Program-made: the position numbers and the translations under genes
Notes under the pieces: generated by a model
What the model was told of the DNA's origin: nothing
What the model saw: only the letters and a program-made list of their open reading frames with translations
Database searches by the model: none
DNA from: an uncultured Clostridia bacterium
GTDB lineage: Bacteria; Bacillota; Clostridia; Oscillospirales; CAG-382
Reading direction: 5' to 3'
Length of the DNA stretch: 13,982 bases
NCBI GenBank assembly: GCA_947305675.1
Contig: CAMZED010000032.1
Location: 1-13,982 of the forward strand
Part shown: one piece after another, positions 7,844 to 13,958 of the stretch
How the letters are laid out: each line of letters opens with the position of its first letter
Numbering within the stretch: position 1 is the stretch's first letter

Positions 7844-8929
7844 TCAATATATCGAAGGCTTGCTGATAAGATACTTCTTTACCATAAGCGCGACTTTGAA
7901 AGTTATGGCGTGATCGAATTCGCGCAGGTCGAGCCCGGTGAGTTTTTTGATCTTTTCAAGACGGTAGACCAGGGTGTTGCGGTGAACGAACAGTTTCCTC
8001 GAAGTTTCGGAAACGTTGAGGTTGTTGTCGAAGAAGGCGTGTATCGTCTGAAGAGTCTCGCGGTCCAGGCTTTCGAGCGACCCGCGCTTGAACACCTCCT
8101 GCAAAAACTTTTCGCACAGGGTCGTGGGGAGCTGATATATCAGCCTGCCGATCCCGAGGTTTTCGTAATTTACGACGGTGTTTTCGGTGTCGAACACCTT
8201 GCCGACTTCCAGCGCGACCTGGGCGTCTTTATAGGAGTGAGCAAGTTCCTTAACGCTGTTTACCGTCGAGCCGATGCCGATGACGACGCGCAGATAAAAC
8301 TCGCTCTGCACGGTGTCGACGATATTCTTTGCGATTTGCTGAAGCGCCTTCGCGTCGGCATTGCCGCGCACCTCTTTTACCAGAACGATATCCGATTCGC
8401 TTACGCTTATAACGTAATCGTGGTTTTTATCGGGGAACATATTCTGGATTATGTCGTAAGGGATCACCTCGGAATTGTTGAGGAAGCGGATGAGCATAAC
8501 GACACGGTTGACCTCGCTGTCGAAGCGAAGTTCTTTTGATTTGATATAAATATCGCCGGGAAGGATGTTGTCGAGGATTATGTTTTTGATAAAATTGGTC
8601 CTGTCGTATTTTTCGTCGTAGAGCGATTTGAGGTTGGTGACCGAAACGGCAAGCAGCGCCGAAATGCTCTTCGCCACATCGTCGGTGCCCTCTACAAACA
8701 CGATATATTCTATCCTTGCCCTCGATCCGATGGGACGGTAGGTATATTCGCCGGAAGCCATGGTATCCCCGGCATAGGCGATATCGTCGGCGATGTTCTT
8801 GTGCTCGGCGCCCATCTTTTCGACGCGGCTGCAAGCGATGACAACGCCTTTTTCGTCGAGAATGCCGATCTCTCTGTCGACAGCATCTCTCATCTGATAC
8901 ATCATACCCTGAAACAACTTGTTGCTCAT
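7844..8929 (-). CDS. CdaR/PucR-like helix-turn-helix transcriptional regulator
   Basis: A 361-residue cytoplasmic DNA-binding protein. The C-terminal ~60 residues (about 295-355) match the HTH_30 domain of PucR/CdaR regulators: VSETSRKLFVHRNTLVYRLE, then KIKKLTGLDLREFDHAITFKVALMV. The middle (about 130-250) resembles the GGDEF-like domain of this family, with the VVIGIGS and YKDAQVALEVG patterns. The N-terminus (REIGILDEKGVVIACS) looks like a sensory fold of the diacid-binding or PAS kind, but the ligand is unknown. The start ATG follows AAGGAG at seven bases. It stands at the head of the ftsEX cluster in the same direction. The natural inference is that it controls the cell-wall genes or is carried in their operon, not that it is a sugar-diacid regulator. 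Family confident; target and ligand unknown. Confidence 0.88.
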   Translation of the reverse strand: MSNKLFQGMMYQMRDAVDREIGILDEKGVVIACSRVEKMGAEHKNIADDIAYAGDTMASGEYTYRPIGSRARIEYIVFVEGTDDVAKSISALLAVSVTNLKSLYDEKYDRTNFIKNIILDNILPGDIYIKSKELRFDSEVNRVVMLIRFLNNSEVIPYDIIQNMFPDKNHDYVISVSESDIVLVKEVRGNADAKALQQIAKNIVDTVQSEFYLRVVIGIGSTVNSVKELAHSYKDAQVALEVGKVFDTENTVVNYENLGIGRLIYQLPTTLCEKFLQEVFKRGSLESLDRETLQTIHAFFDNNLNVSETSRKLFVHRNTLVYRLEKIKKLTGLDLREFDHAITFKVALMVKKYLISKPSIY

Positions 8930-9027
8930 TTTTTAGCTCCTTACTCCGTCATATTAAGATCAGCGGAACAGTCCGATCCGATTTACATAATTACAGCGAC
9001 GACCGCATTGCGACGCCTGCGCGTAGA

Positions 9028-9056
9028 TACATAATAGATTTTAAATCAATTTTCAA
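9028..9056 (-). promoter_or_regulatory. Tentative promoter for the CdaR/PucR-like regulator
   Basis: On the minus strand, TTGAAA (9051-9056) lies 17 bases before TATGTA (9028-9033). The -35 box is good but the -10 is poor, and other AT-rich choices exist nearby. It would leave a leader of about 90 bases before the ATG at 8929. Confidence 0.3.
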
Positions 9057-9155
9057 CTAAATGCAAGTGTTTTTGCAGAAAAGTAACAAATAAAAATAAC
9101 ATTTTTTGTGTAAAGTGCAATGTTTTTAATCAAAATCGGGGTTCCGGGCGTCAAA

Positions 9156-9173
9156 TGTGAACAATTTGTGAAC
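9156..9173 (+). repeat. Direct repeat TGTGAAC, 11-base period
   Basis: TGTGAAC occurs at 9156-9162 and 9167-9173, exactly 11 bases apart, so both copies face the same side of the helix. The pair lies about 55 bases upstream of the -35 box of the small zinc-ribbon gene. It could be an activator site; chance is possible. Confidence 0.35.
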
Positions 9174-9228
9174 CAAAGGCGAAATGATCCGCCCGAATAA
9201 AAAGTTGCGGCTGAGAAGTATATTCTTA

Positions 9229-9257
9229 TTGACAGAAGTGACAATCCATTGTATAAT
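9229..9257 (+). promoter_or_regulatory. Consensus sigma-A promoter of the small zinc-ribbon protein gene
   Basis: Perfect TTGACA (9229-9234) and perfect TATAAT (9252-9257) with the ideal 17-base spacer. Transcription would start near 9264, giving a leader of about 26 bases that contains AAGGAG nine bases before the ATG. This should be the strongest promoter in the window. Confidence 0.88.
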
Positions 9258-9289
9258 ACTTACGTAAACCATAAAAGGAGAATAACAAT

Positions 9290-9730
9290 ATGAATCAGCA
9301 GTATAATACCCGCAATCAGTTCACTCCCGGTCAGAAAAAACCTTTTTCCGTCGACGCGATCATCGATCTGTTCATCAAGTTTATGCCTTACGTTTCGGCG
9401 GCGCTGTGCGGTATCGCCGCGATCGCGCTCGTTTACAACGTGATCCGCGGCTTCGTAAGCCTCATCCAGGGCGCCGGATTCGGCACGTTCATGTCGTTCC
9501 TCGCCTCGGCGGTAACAAGCCTTGCCATATACGTTTTCTATGCCGCGGTATGCGCTGCTCTTTATAAGATCGTAACCGGGCGCGGCCGCTGCCGCAAGGA
9601 AAAGGAGTCCGAACCCGAACCCGTTTCCAAACCCGAACCCGAGCTTCCGCCCAAAATGGTGTTCTGCACTCAGTGCGGCACCCGTTACGACGCAAACAAA
9701 GGCGGATGCCCGAACGGCTGCAAACAGTAA
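9290..9730 (+). CDS. Small membrane protein with C-terminal zinc-ribbon-like Cys cluster, function unknown
   Basis: I do not recognise this 146-residue protein. A polar N-terminus (1-20) is followed by two hydrophobic segments, about 32-52 and 66-95, so it is probably an integral membrane protein. Then come a basic stretch (GRGRCRKEK), a Pro/Glu linker of EP repeats (about 107-121), and a C-terminal CTQCG...CPNGC cluster: Cys126, Cys129, Cys140 and Cys144, spaced CX2C-X10-CX3C. This is compatible with a small zinc ribbon, as found in many Firmicute membrane proteins that begin or end with a rubredoxin-like knuckle. The gene is monocistronic: a consensus promoter before it, AAGGAG at nine bases, and a terminator straight after. 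With two short helices the Cys cluster should be on the cytoplasmic side if the N-terminus is also inside. It is certainly a real gene; its role is unknown. Confidence 0.88.
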   Translation: MNQQYNTRNQFTPGQKKPFSVDAIIDLFIKFMPYVSAALCGIAAIALVYNVIRGFVSLIQGAGFGTFMSFLASAVTSLAIYVFYAAVCAALYKIVTGRGRCRKEKESEPEPVSKPEPELPPKMVFCTQCGTRYDANKGGCPNGCKQ

Positions 9731-9737
9731 CCCCGCA

Positions 9738-9780
9738 GTAAATAATAATCCCCCCGTAAAACAGGGGGATTATTATTTAC
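9738..9780. terminator. Bidirectional intrinsic terminator between the zinc-ribbon gene and rsmE
   Basis: A perfect 17-bp stem, GTAAATAATAATCCCCC (9738-9754) with its complement (9764-9780), encloses a 9-base loop. The C5/G5 top of the stem is followed by an AT-only lower stem that provides the U-rich tract on either strand. It lies between two convergent genes, 7 bases after one stop and 15 before the other. Confidence 0.88.
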
Positions 9781-9795
9781 GTTAACATAATGCCG

Positions 9796-10530
9796 TTATT
9801 CGAGAAGCACGCTGATCGCCGAAAGGACGTAAAGCGCAGCGGTCTCGGTGCGAAGGATGCGCTTGCCGAGATTGACCAGCGGAATGCCCGATTCCGCGGC
9901 AAGATCCGCCTCACGCGCGGAAAAACCGCCTTCCGGACCGATCATAAAAGCGATATCGCCGCGGTTCGGTTCGAGCACCTGTCTCAGCGGGACGGTGTTC
10001 CCCCCTTCATAGCACAAAAAAGGATTGCCGGCTTGTTTAAGCGATCCGACGGCGGAATCGAACCCGACCAACCCTTTTACCGCCGGGACGTAACTTCTGC
10101 CGCACTGCGCGGCAGCCGATTCGCTTATGCGCGACAGCCGTTCCAGCCTCCGTGCGAAAGTTTTTTCATCCGGGCGCGCCACGCAGCGTTCGCTTAAAAC
10201 AAAGACCACCTCGGAAGCGCCGAGTTCGACTGCCTTCTGCACTACGGTATCGGCTTTTTCCCCTTTCGGGAGGCATTGATAAACCGTCACTTTAAAAGGC
10301 AGTTCGTTATCGTTATGGCGTTTTTCTCCCAACGCCAGCGAAAGGCTTTCCTGCCCTATGAAGGTGATCGCGGCTTCATAGACGTTGGAATGCATATCGC
10401 AGACGGTGACGGTATCGCCCACGGTTTTTCTTAATACTTTTACGATATGGTTGAAATCCGACCCGCGGACCACGGCGGTATCGCCGCTTATGTCGTCGCT
10501 GGCAATGAATATGCGCGGTACAAAAGACAT
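9796..10530 (-). CDS. rsmE: 16S rRNA (uracil1498-N3)-methyltransferase RsmE
   Basis: A SPOUT-class enzyme that uses S-adenosylmethionine to methylate U1498 of 16S rRNA in the 30S subunit. I start at ATG 10530 (244 aa) because GAGGTGG lies five to eleven bases upstream; an in-frame start at 10569 would add 13 residues but would overlap the -10 box. After the N-terminal PUA-like domain (about 1-72) come the family blocks: CLPKGEKADTVVQKAVELG (86-104), RLSRISESAAAQCGRS (131-146), the SAM-binding IGPEGGFS (197-204) and the trefoil-knot end LGKRILRTETAALYVLSAI (221-239). All are intact and the length is normal. It has its own promoter, diverges from the DUF1292 gene and ends at a shared terminator. 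In many Firmicutes rsmE sits behind prmA or dnaJ; here it is alone. Confidence 0.96.
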   Translation of the reverse strand: MSFVPRIFIASDDISGDTAVVRGSDFNHIVKVLRKTVGDTVTVCDMHSNVYEAAITFIGQESLSLALGEKRHNDNELPFKVTVYQCLPKGEKADTVVQKAVELGASEVVFVLSERCVARPDEKTFARRLERLSRISESAAAQCGRSYVPAVKGLVGFDSAVGSLKQAGNPFLCYEGGNTVPLRQVLEPNRGDIAFMIGPEGGFSAREADLAAESGIPLVNLGKRILRTETAALYVLSAISVLLE

Positions 10531-10559
10531 CCGTTCCACCTCGAAGCAGCTTTTTCGGA

Positions 10560-10588
10560 ATTTTATCACAAAATATCGAAAAGGTCAA
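10560..10588 (-). promoter_or_regulatory. Sigma-A promoter of rsmE
   Basis: Minus strand TTGACC (10583-10588), 17-base spacer, TAAAAT (10560-10565). Transcription would start near 10553, about 22 bases before the chosen rsmE ATG, which supports that start over the upstream one. Confidence 0.72.
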
Positions 10589-10628
10589 CCCGTTGTCTTT
10601 TAAGAGCATACGAAAGATAAAATAACTA

Positions 10629-10657
10629 TTGACAAGATTTGGCGGCGGTTGTAAAAT
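10629..10657 (+). promoter_or_regulatory. Sigma-A promoter of the DUF1292 gene (and probably 6S RNA)
   Basis: Perfect TTGACA (10629-10634), 17-base spacer, TAAAAT (10652-10657). The start near 10664 gives a leader of about 39 bases with AAGGAG nine to ten bases before the ATG at 10703. The promoter is back to back with that of rsmE, with -35 boxes about 40 bases apart. Confidence 0.85.
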
Positions 10658-10702
10658 AGCAATGTAAAGAACGAACCTACCATTGATAAGGAGAAAACCG
10701 TT

Positions 10703-11014
10703 ATGGCAGACAACAACGAAAGAGAAAACATATTCACCCTTACCGACGAAGAAGGCAACGAAAGCGAATTCGAACTTATCGGCGAAATGAAGATCGACGA
10801 AGAAGATTATCTTGCTCTGATCCCCATGGACGGCGACGAGGACGAATACGTCATACTTAAAGTCACCGTCGACGAAAACGGCGAAGAACTTCTGGTCACC
10901 ATCGACGACGACGATGAATTCGACCGCGTTGCAGATGCGTTCGAGGATCAGTTTATGGACGAATGCGATCTCGACGAAAGATACGTCGAAAACGAAGAAG
11001 ACGGCGAACAATAA
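10703..11014 (+). CDS. DUF1292 family protein (YrzB-like), small acidic
   Basis: A 103-residue, very acidic cytoplasmic protein of the DUF1292 family, common in Firmicutes and without a known function. The family pattern is clear: ENIFTLTDEEGNESEFELIG (9-28), then DEEDYLALIPMD, EYVILKV and a C-terminal Asp/Glu-rich tail with DEFDRVADAFEDQF. The start is fixed by AAGGAG and the strong promoter at 10629. In Bacillus the homologue yrzB lies next to the Holliday-junction resolvase-like gene yrrK; here it stands alone, and the 6S RNA begins about 10 bases after its stop. The closeness, and the lack of a separate promoter for the RNA, suggest one transcript carrying both. Confidence 0.92.
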   Translation: MADNNERENIFTLTDEEGNESEFELIGEMKIDEEDYLALIPMDGDEDEYVILKVTVDENGEELLVTIDDDDEFDRVADAFEDQFMDECDLDERYVENEEDGEQ

Positions 11015-11024
11015 GCCTTTTATT

Positions 11025-11255
11025 CTCCTGCGGGGTGCGTGCATGACCGGTAAACGGTCTGATCCCCGTGTAAAAACCCACAAGAATAAAAGGGAGCTTT
11101 GATTCCTCTGTGGTGAAGCAGGCCTCCCGCTTTATCTCCCCGGCGCATTCCGCGCGCGGAATAAGGCGGACGTTGGAAGCACTTAAGCAGCGGAGATGGC
11201 ACCCACCTGCACAAAGCAGGGTTTAATTCTCACGGGGGCACGGCTTTTGCGGGAG
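11025..11255 (+). ncRNA. ssrS: 6S RNA (SsrS), RNA polymerase sigma-A decoy
   Basis: 6S RNA mimics an open promoter, binds the housekeeping RNA polymerase and is released by product-RNA synthesis. The fold can be drawn by hand. The closing stem is CTCCTGC (11025-11031) with GCGGGAG (11249-11255), GTGC (11035-11038) with GCAC (11238-11241), and CCCCGTG (11064-11070) with CACGGGG (11231-11237). The central bubble has the expected small hairpin on its 3' side, CCTGC (11206-11210) with GCAGG (11216-11220). The upper stem has GTGG/CCAC (near 11110 and 11203), ATCTCC (11134-11139) with GGAGAT (11192-11197), and an apical palindrome at 11147-11162. The block GAAGCACTTAAGCAGCGG...CACCTGC...GCAGGGTT resembles the same region of E. 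coli 6S. At about 231 bases it is longer than the usual 180-200; the excess is partly a hairpin (11045-11059) bulging from the closing stem. Ends are inferred from pairing. A terminator follows at 11265. Confidence 0.9.
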
Positions 11256-11264
11256 ATCGTTATT

Positions 11265-11309
11265 AAAAAAGAAGTTTTGAACGGCATTGTACGGCAAAAC
11301 TTCTTTTTT
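11265..11309. terminator. Bidirectional terminator of 6S RNA and the DUF2809 gene
   Basis: A perfect 15-bp stem, AAAAAAGAAGTTTTG (11265-11279) with its complement (11295-11309), and a 15-base loop. It ends in a T7 run on the plus strand and in a T6 run on the minus strand. It lies 10 bases after the 6S closing stem and 6 bases after the DUF2809 stop, so it serves both converging transcripts. Confidence 0.9.
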
Positions 11310-11314
11310 TCGTT

Positions 11315-11698
11315 TTATTCTTTATTCCTTTTGCGGCGCAAAAGATATTCCGCGGCGCCGCAGAGCGCGCACCCCGCGGCATAGCACGCGATATCTTTCA
11401 AATCGAACCCGGTTCCCAGCAGCGTGCGGAAAAAGGCGTTATCTCCCAGCCCAAGCCGATCGGCGTAATCGAAATACTGCCCGACTTCGACCGCCGCGGC
11501 AAGAAGGAATATCGCCGCCGGAAGGAAAGGGAATTTTTCGGGGACAAAGGTCCTTATAAGCGCATAGACAAAGATGACGGCAAGTATATCGCCGAGGTAA
11601 TTCCTTATAAATCCACCGTGTGCAAAAAGCGCTATAAGCGTTTCGATACCGAGCAGCACCGCCGCGGCGGCGCCCCATAAAAGTCTTTTCCGTTTCAT
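11315..11698 (-). CDS. DUF2809 family small integral membrane protein
   Basis: A 127-residue membrane protein of the DUF2809 family, function unknown. I take ATG 11698, four bases after the glutamine synthetase stop; longer in-frame starts would overlap that gene and give a non-hydrophobic, basic lead. Hydrophobic segments lie at about 8-27, 35-51, 57-74 and 103-119, suggesting four helices with both ends inside. Family marks seen are FIRNYLGDILAVIFVYALIR, an EVGQYFDYADRLGLGDN block, and GTGFDLKDIACYAAGC near the C-terminus, followed by a basic tail. There is no Shine-Dalgarno site, so translation is probably coupled to the upstream gene. A link to nitrogen metabolism is only positional. Confidence 0.85.
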   Translation of the reverse strand: MKRKRLLWGAAAAVLLGIETLIALFAHGGFIRNYLGDILAVIFVYALIRTFVPEKFPFLPAAIFLLAAAVEVGQYFDYADRLGLGDNAFFRTLLGTGFDLKDIACYAAGCALCGAAEYLLRRKRNKE

Positions 11699-11702
11699 TA
11701 TA

Positions 11703-13787
11703 TTATATGCCGTAAAGCAGGTCGCCGTAAGTCGGAAACGGCCAACAGCCGCGTTCGACAAGCGTTTCGGCTTCGTCGGCGGCGCGGCGGAGTTCAGCCA
11801 TCCGCGGGATAAGCTCATCGCGGCAGACGAGCGCGCGTTTTGAAACGTCGGGTTCGGTGCGGGCGCGGCTGACTGCGGAATCCAAAAGCTTCAACGCCGC
11901 GGAAACCGCGTCGGAAAGCTCGCAAAGTCTTACGAGCGTGTTGCTTTCGTGATAAGGCACCGGCGCGGAAGCCGCGCGTACCGAGTTTACGGTCGAGGCG
12001 AGCTGACCGATATATTTCCCGATCGCCGGGAGTATATCCTTCCCCGCCATATCGCACATTGTAAGCGCTTCGATAATAACGATCTTGGCGTATGACCCGG
12101 TGAGTATATCGCGGCGCGAGCGGATCTCTTTTTCGGTAAAGACTTTGTGGCGTTCGAATAGCGAGATGTTCTTTTCGGAAGTGTAATAAGGGAAAGCGTC
12201 GACCGCGGTGCGAAGGTTGAGCAATCCGCGGCGCTCCGCCTCTTTCTCCCAATCGGAAGAATAACCGTCACCGTTGAAAATAATGCGTTTATGCTCTTTT
12301 ACGGTGCGGCGGATGAGCGAATTGAGCGCCGATTTGAAATCGGAGGCGGATTCGAGTTCGTCGGCAAACTGCCTTAAACTCTCGGCGACGGCGGTGTTGA
12401 TGACGATGTTCGGTCCGGCGACCGACATTGCCGACCCCGGCATTCTGAACTCGAATTTGTTCCCGGTGAAGGCGAAAGGACTCGTGCGGTTCCGGTCGGT
12501 GGAATCTTTCGGGAAGCTCGGGAGTACGTGCACGCCGACTTCGAGAAAATTTTTCTCGGTGCCGCCGTAGGGCACTCCGCGCTCGATACAATCGAGTATT
12601 TCCGTCAGCTCCTCGCCGAGAAACATGGATATCACGGCGGGAGGCGCCTCGCTTTCACCGAGGCGGTGATCGTTGCCCGCGGTGGCGACCGATATACGCA
12701 AAAGGTCCTGATATTCGTCGACCGCCTTTATAACGGCGCAGATAAACAGCAGGAATTGCGCGTTTTCGTGGGGGGAAACGCCGGGTTCCAAAAGGTTTAC
12801 GCCCCTGTCGGTGGCGATCGACCAGTTATCGTGCTTGCCGCTGCCGTTTATGCCGTCGAACGGTTTTTCCTGAAGTATGCAGACCAGCCCGTGACGGTCG
12901 GCTACTCTTTTCATTGTTTCCATGGTGAGCTGGTTGTGGTCGGTAGCGATATTCGCCCCGGCGAAAACCGGCGCGAATTCGTGCTGGCAGGGAGCGACTT
13001 CGTTGTGCTTGGTCTTGGCGAAGACCCCCATTTTCCAAAGTTCTTCGTCCAGCTCTTTCATAAAAGCCGAAACCCGCGGTTTTATGGCGCCGAAATAATG
13101 GTCCTCAAGCTCCTGACCTTTCGGAGGTTTGGCGCCGAACAGGGTCCTGCCGCAGATAACAAGATCTTCGCGGCGGGAAAACAGTTCTTTGTCGATAAGA
13201 AAATATTCCTGTTCCGGTCCGACTTTAGCTTCGACGTGGCGGGCGTCGGTCCCGAACAGTTTAAGAATGCGCATCGCCTGCGTGTTAAGCGCCTCGCCGG
13301 AGCGAAGGAGCGGCGTTTTTTTGTCGAGTGCTTCGCCGCCGTAAGAGCAGAAAACGCTTGGGATGCAGAGCGACCCGTCTTTGATAAAAGCATAGGAAGT
13401 GGGATCCCACGCGGTGTATCCGCGCGCCTCGAAAGTTGCGCGCAGCCCGCCCGACGGGAAGCTGGAAGCGTCCGGTTCACCTTTTATAAGTGATTTCCCG
13501 GAAAACTCCGATATCGCTTTGCCGTCCGGCCCCGGGGCGATAAAACTGTCGTGCTTTTCGGCGGTGATGCCCGTCATAGGCTGGAACCAGTGTGTATAGT
13601 GGGTCGCGCCTTTCGAGATCGCCCAATCTTTCATCGCCCCGGCGACGACGTTTGCCACGGTGATATCAAGGTCTTCGCCGCGCTGTATGGTGTGTTTTAA
13701 CGATTTGTAAACGTCCTCCGGCAACAGCGAGCGCATTGTTTCGGCATTGAATACCATATACCCGAAATCATCGGTGAGATGATCCAT
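11703..13787 (-). CDS. glnN: Glutamine synthetase type III (GSIII)
   Basis: Makes glutamine from glutamate, ammonia and ATP in the cytoplasm. The protein has 694 residues from ATG 13787, which has GGAGG eight bases upstream; an in-frame TTG at 13802 overlaps that site and is unlikely. The ~700-residue size and motifs identify type III rather than GlnA (~450 aa): ATHYTHWFQPMTG near residue 62, VGPEQEYFLID (189-199), HNEVAPCQHEFAPVF (261-275), GSGKHDNWS (315-323), then NDHRLGESEAPP and NRTSPFAFTGNKFEFRMPGS, the Arg-rich active-site region. The C-terminal third is the helical extension of the type. All appear intact. It is the promoter-proximal gene of a two-gene unit with the DUF2809 gene. Type III enzymes are typical of Bacteroidetes, cyanobacteria and Clostridia, often serving when ammonia is limiting. 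Confidence 0.97.
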   Translation of the reverse strand: MDHLTDDFGYMVFNAETMRSLLPEDVYKSLKHTIQRGEDLDITVANVVAGAMKDWAISKGATHYTHWFQPMTGITAEKHDSFIAPGPDGKAISEFSGKSLIKGEPDASSFPSGGLRATFEARGYTAWDPTSYAFIKDGSLCIPSVFCSYGGEALDKKTPLLRSGEALNTQAMRILKLFGTDARHVEAKVGPEQEYFLIDKELFSRREDLVICGRTLFGAKPPKGQELEDHYFGAIKPRVSAFMKELDEELWKMGVFAKTKHNEVAPCQHEFAPVFAGANIATDHNQLTMETMKRVADRHGLVCILQEKPFDGINGSGKHDNWSIATDRGVNLLEPGVSPHENAQFLLFICAVIKAVDEYQDLLRISVATAGNDHRLGESEAPPAVISMFLGEELTEILDCIERGVPYGGTEKNFLEVGVHVLPSFPKDSTDRNRTSPFAFTGNKFEFRMPGSAMSVAGPNIVINTAVAESLRQFADELESASDFKSALNSLIRRTVKEHKRIIFNGDGYSSDWEKEAERRGLLNLRTAVDAFPYYTSEKNISLFERHKVFTEKEIRSRRDILTGSYAKIVIIEALTMCDMAGKDILPAIGKYIGQLASTVNSVRAASAPVPYHESNTLVRLCELSDAVSAALKLLDSAVSRARTEPDVSKRALVCRDELIPRMAELRRAADEAETLVERGCWPFPTYGDLLYGI

Positions 13788-13801
13788 ATTTACCGCCTCC
13801 A

Positions 13802-13818
13802 AGCATAAAAAATATGCT
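13802..13818. promoter_or_regulatory. Palindrome in the glnN leader, next to the ribosome site
   Basis: AGCATA (13802-13807) and TATGCT (13813-13818) flank five A/T bases. It covers the predicted transcription start and touches GGAGG of glnN. It could be an operator or a short 5' hairpin that affects initiation. It does not match the Bacillus GlnR/TnrA box. Confidence 0.4.
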
Positions 13819-13820
13819 CT

Positions 13821-13850
13821 ATTTTATTGCAGAAAACGGTTTCGTGTCAA
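13821..13850 (-). promoter_or_regulatory. Sigma-A promoter of glnN
   Basis: Minus strand perfect TTGACA (13845-13850), an 18-base spacer and TAAAAT (13821-13826). Transcription would start near 13814. The region upstream of -35 is AT-rich (13851-13900), as in UP elements. Confidence 0.8.
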
Positions 13851-13908
13851 GGAAATATTTTATAAAAATTCGTGTTATTTCGCGTTTTTTCTTAATAATA
13901 TCGTCAAA

Positions 13909-13930
13909 AAAACCCGCCGGGGCGGGTTTT
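13909..13930 (-). terminator. Intrinsic terminator of a minus-strand gene right of the window
   Basis: AAAACCCGC and GCGGGTTTT pair around CGGG. Read on the minus strand the stem ends in a run of seven T, so it should end a transcript entering from the right; on the plus strand the T run is only four. It therefore insulates glnN from its upstream neighbour. Confidence 0.82.
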
Positions 13931-13958
13931 CAGCCTGAAGACAAAGTCTTCAGGCTGA
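13930..13958. repeat. Perfect 13-bp inverted repeat beside the terminator
   Basis: TCAGCCTGAAGAC (13930-13942) and its exact complement (13946-13958) enclose AAA. It would form a long stable stem directly before the terminator of the off-window minus gene. It lacks its own T run, so it is not a plain terminator. It may be a dispersed palindromic element or an mRNA 3'-end stabiliser. Confidence 0.7.

Larger units (their letters stand above)
8930..9289. other. Divergent intergenic region between the regulator and the small zinc-ribbon gene
   Basis: These 360 bases hold no convincing gene. The minus-strand 63-residue frame at 9053-9244 lacks a Shine-Dalgarno site and family resemblance. The region is AT-rich between about 9030 and 9140. 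It contains a strong plus promoter (9229-9257), a weaker minus promoter (9028-9056) and a pair of TGTGAAC direct repeats (9156-9173). Confidence 0.7.

Noticed and set aside
7799..8539. 246-codon plus-strand open frame
   Set aside because: Antisense to the CdaR/PucR-like regulator, whose HTH domain and ribosome site are clear.
9145..9195. CGGGCG and CGCCCG as a possible terminator stem in the divergent region
   Set aside because: Six-base arms 39 bases apart with no T run; no transcript needs to end there.
9605..9645. Short tandem-like DNA repeats of CCCGAA
   Set aside because: They encode the Glu-Pro linker of the zinc-ribbon protein and are explained by amino-acid composition.
10376..11083. 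235-codon minus-strand open frame spanning the rsmE promoter
   Set aside because: It is antisense to the DUF1292 gene and runs through two promoters into rsmE; the Phe/Val-rich translation is the mirror of an acidic protein.
11020..11559. Several short open frames on both strands (11020-11214, 11196-11384, 11287-11559)
   Set aside because: They overlap the 6S RNA and the terminator and have no ribosome sites; the RNA structure explains this stretch.
12528..13493. 321-codon plus-strand open frame
   Set aside because: Antisense to the conserved core of glutamine synthetase III, with no ribosome site or recognisable domain.
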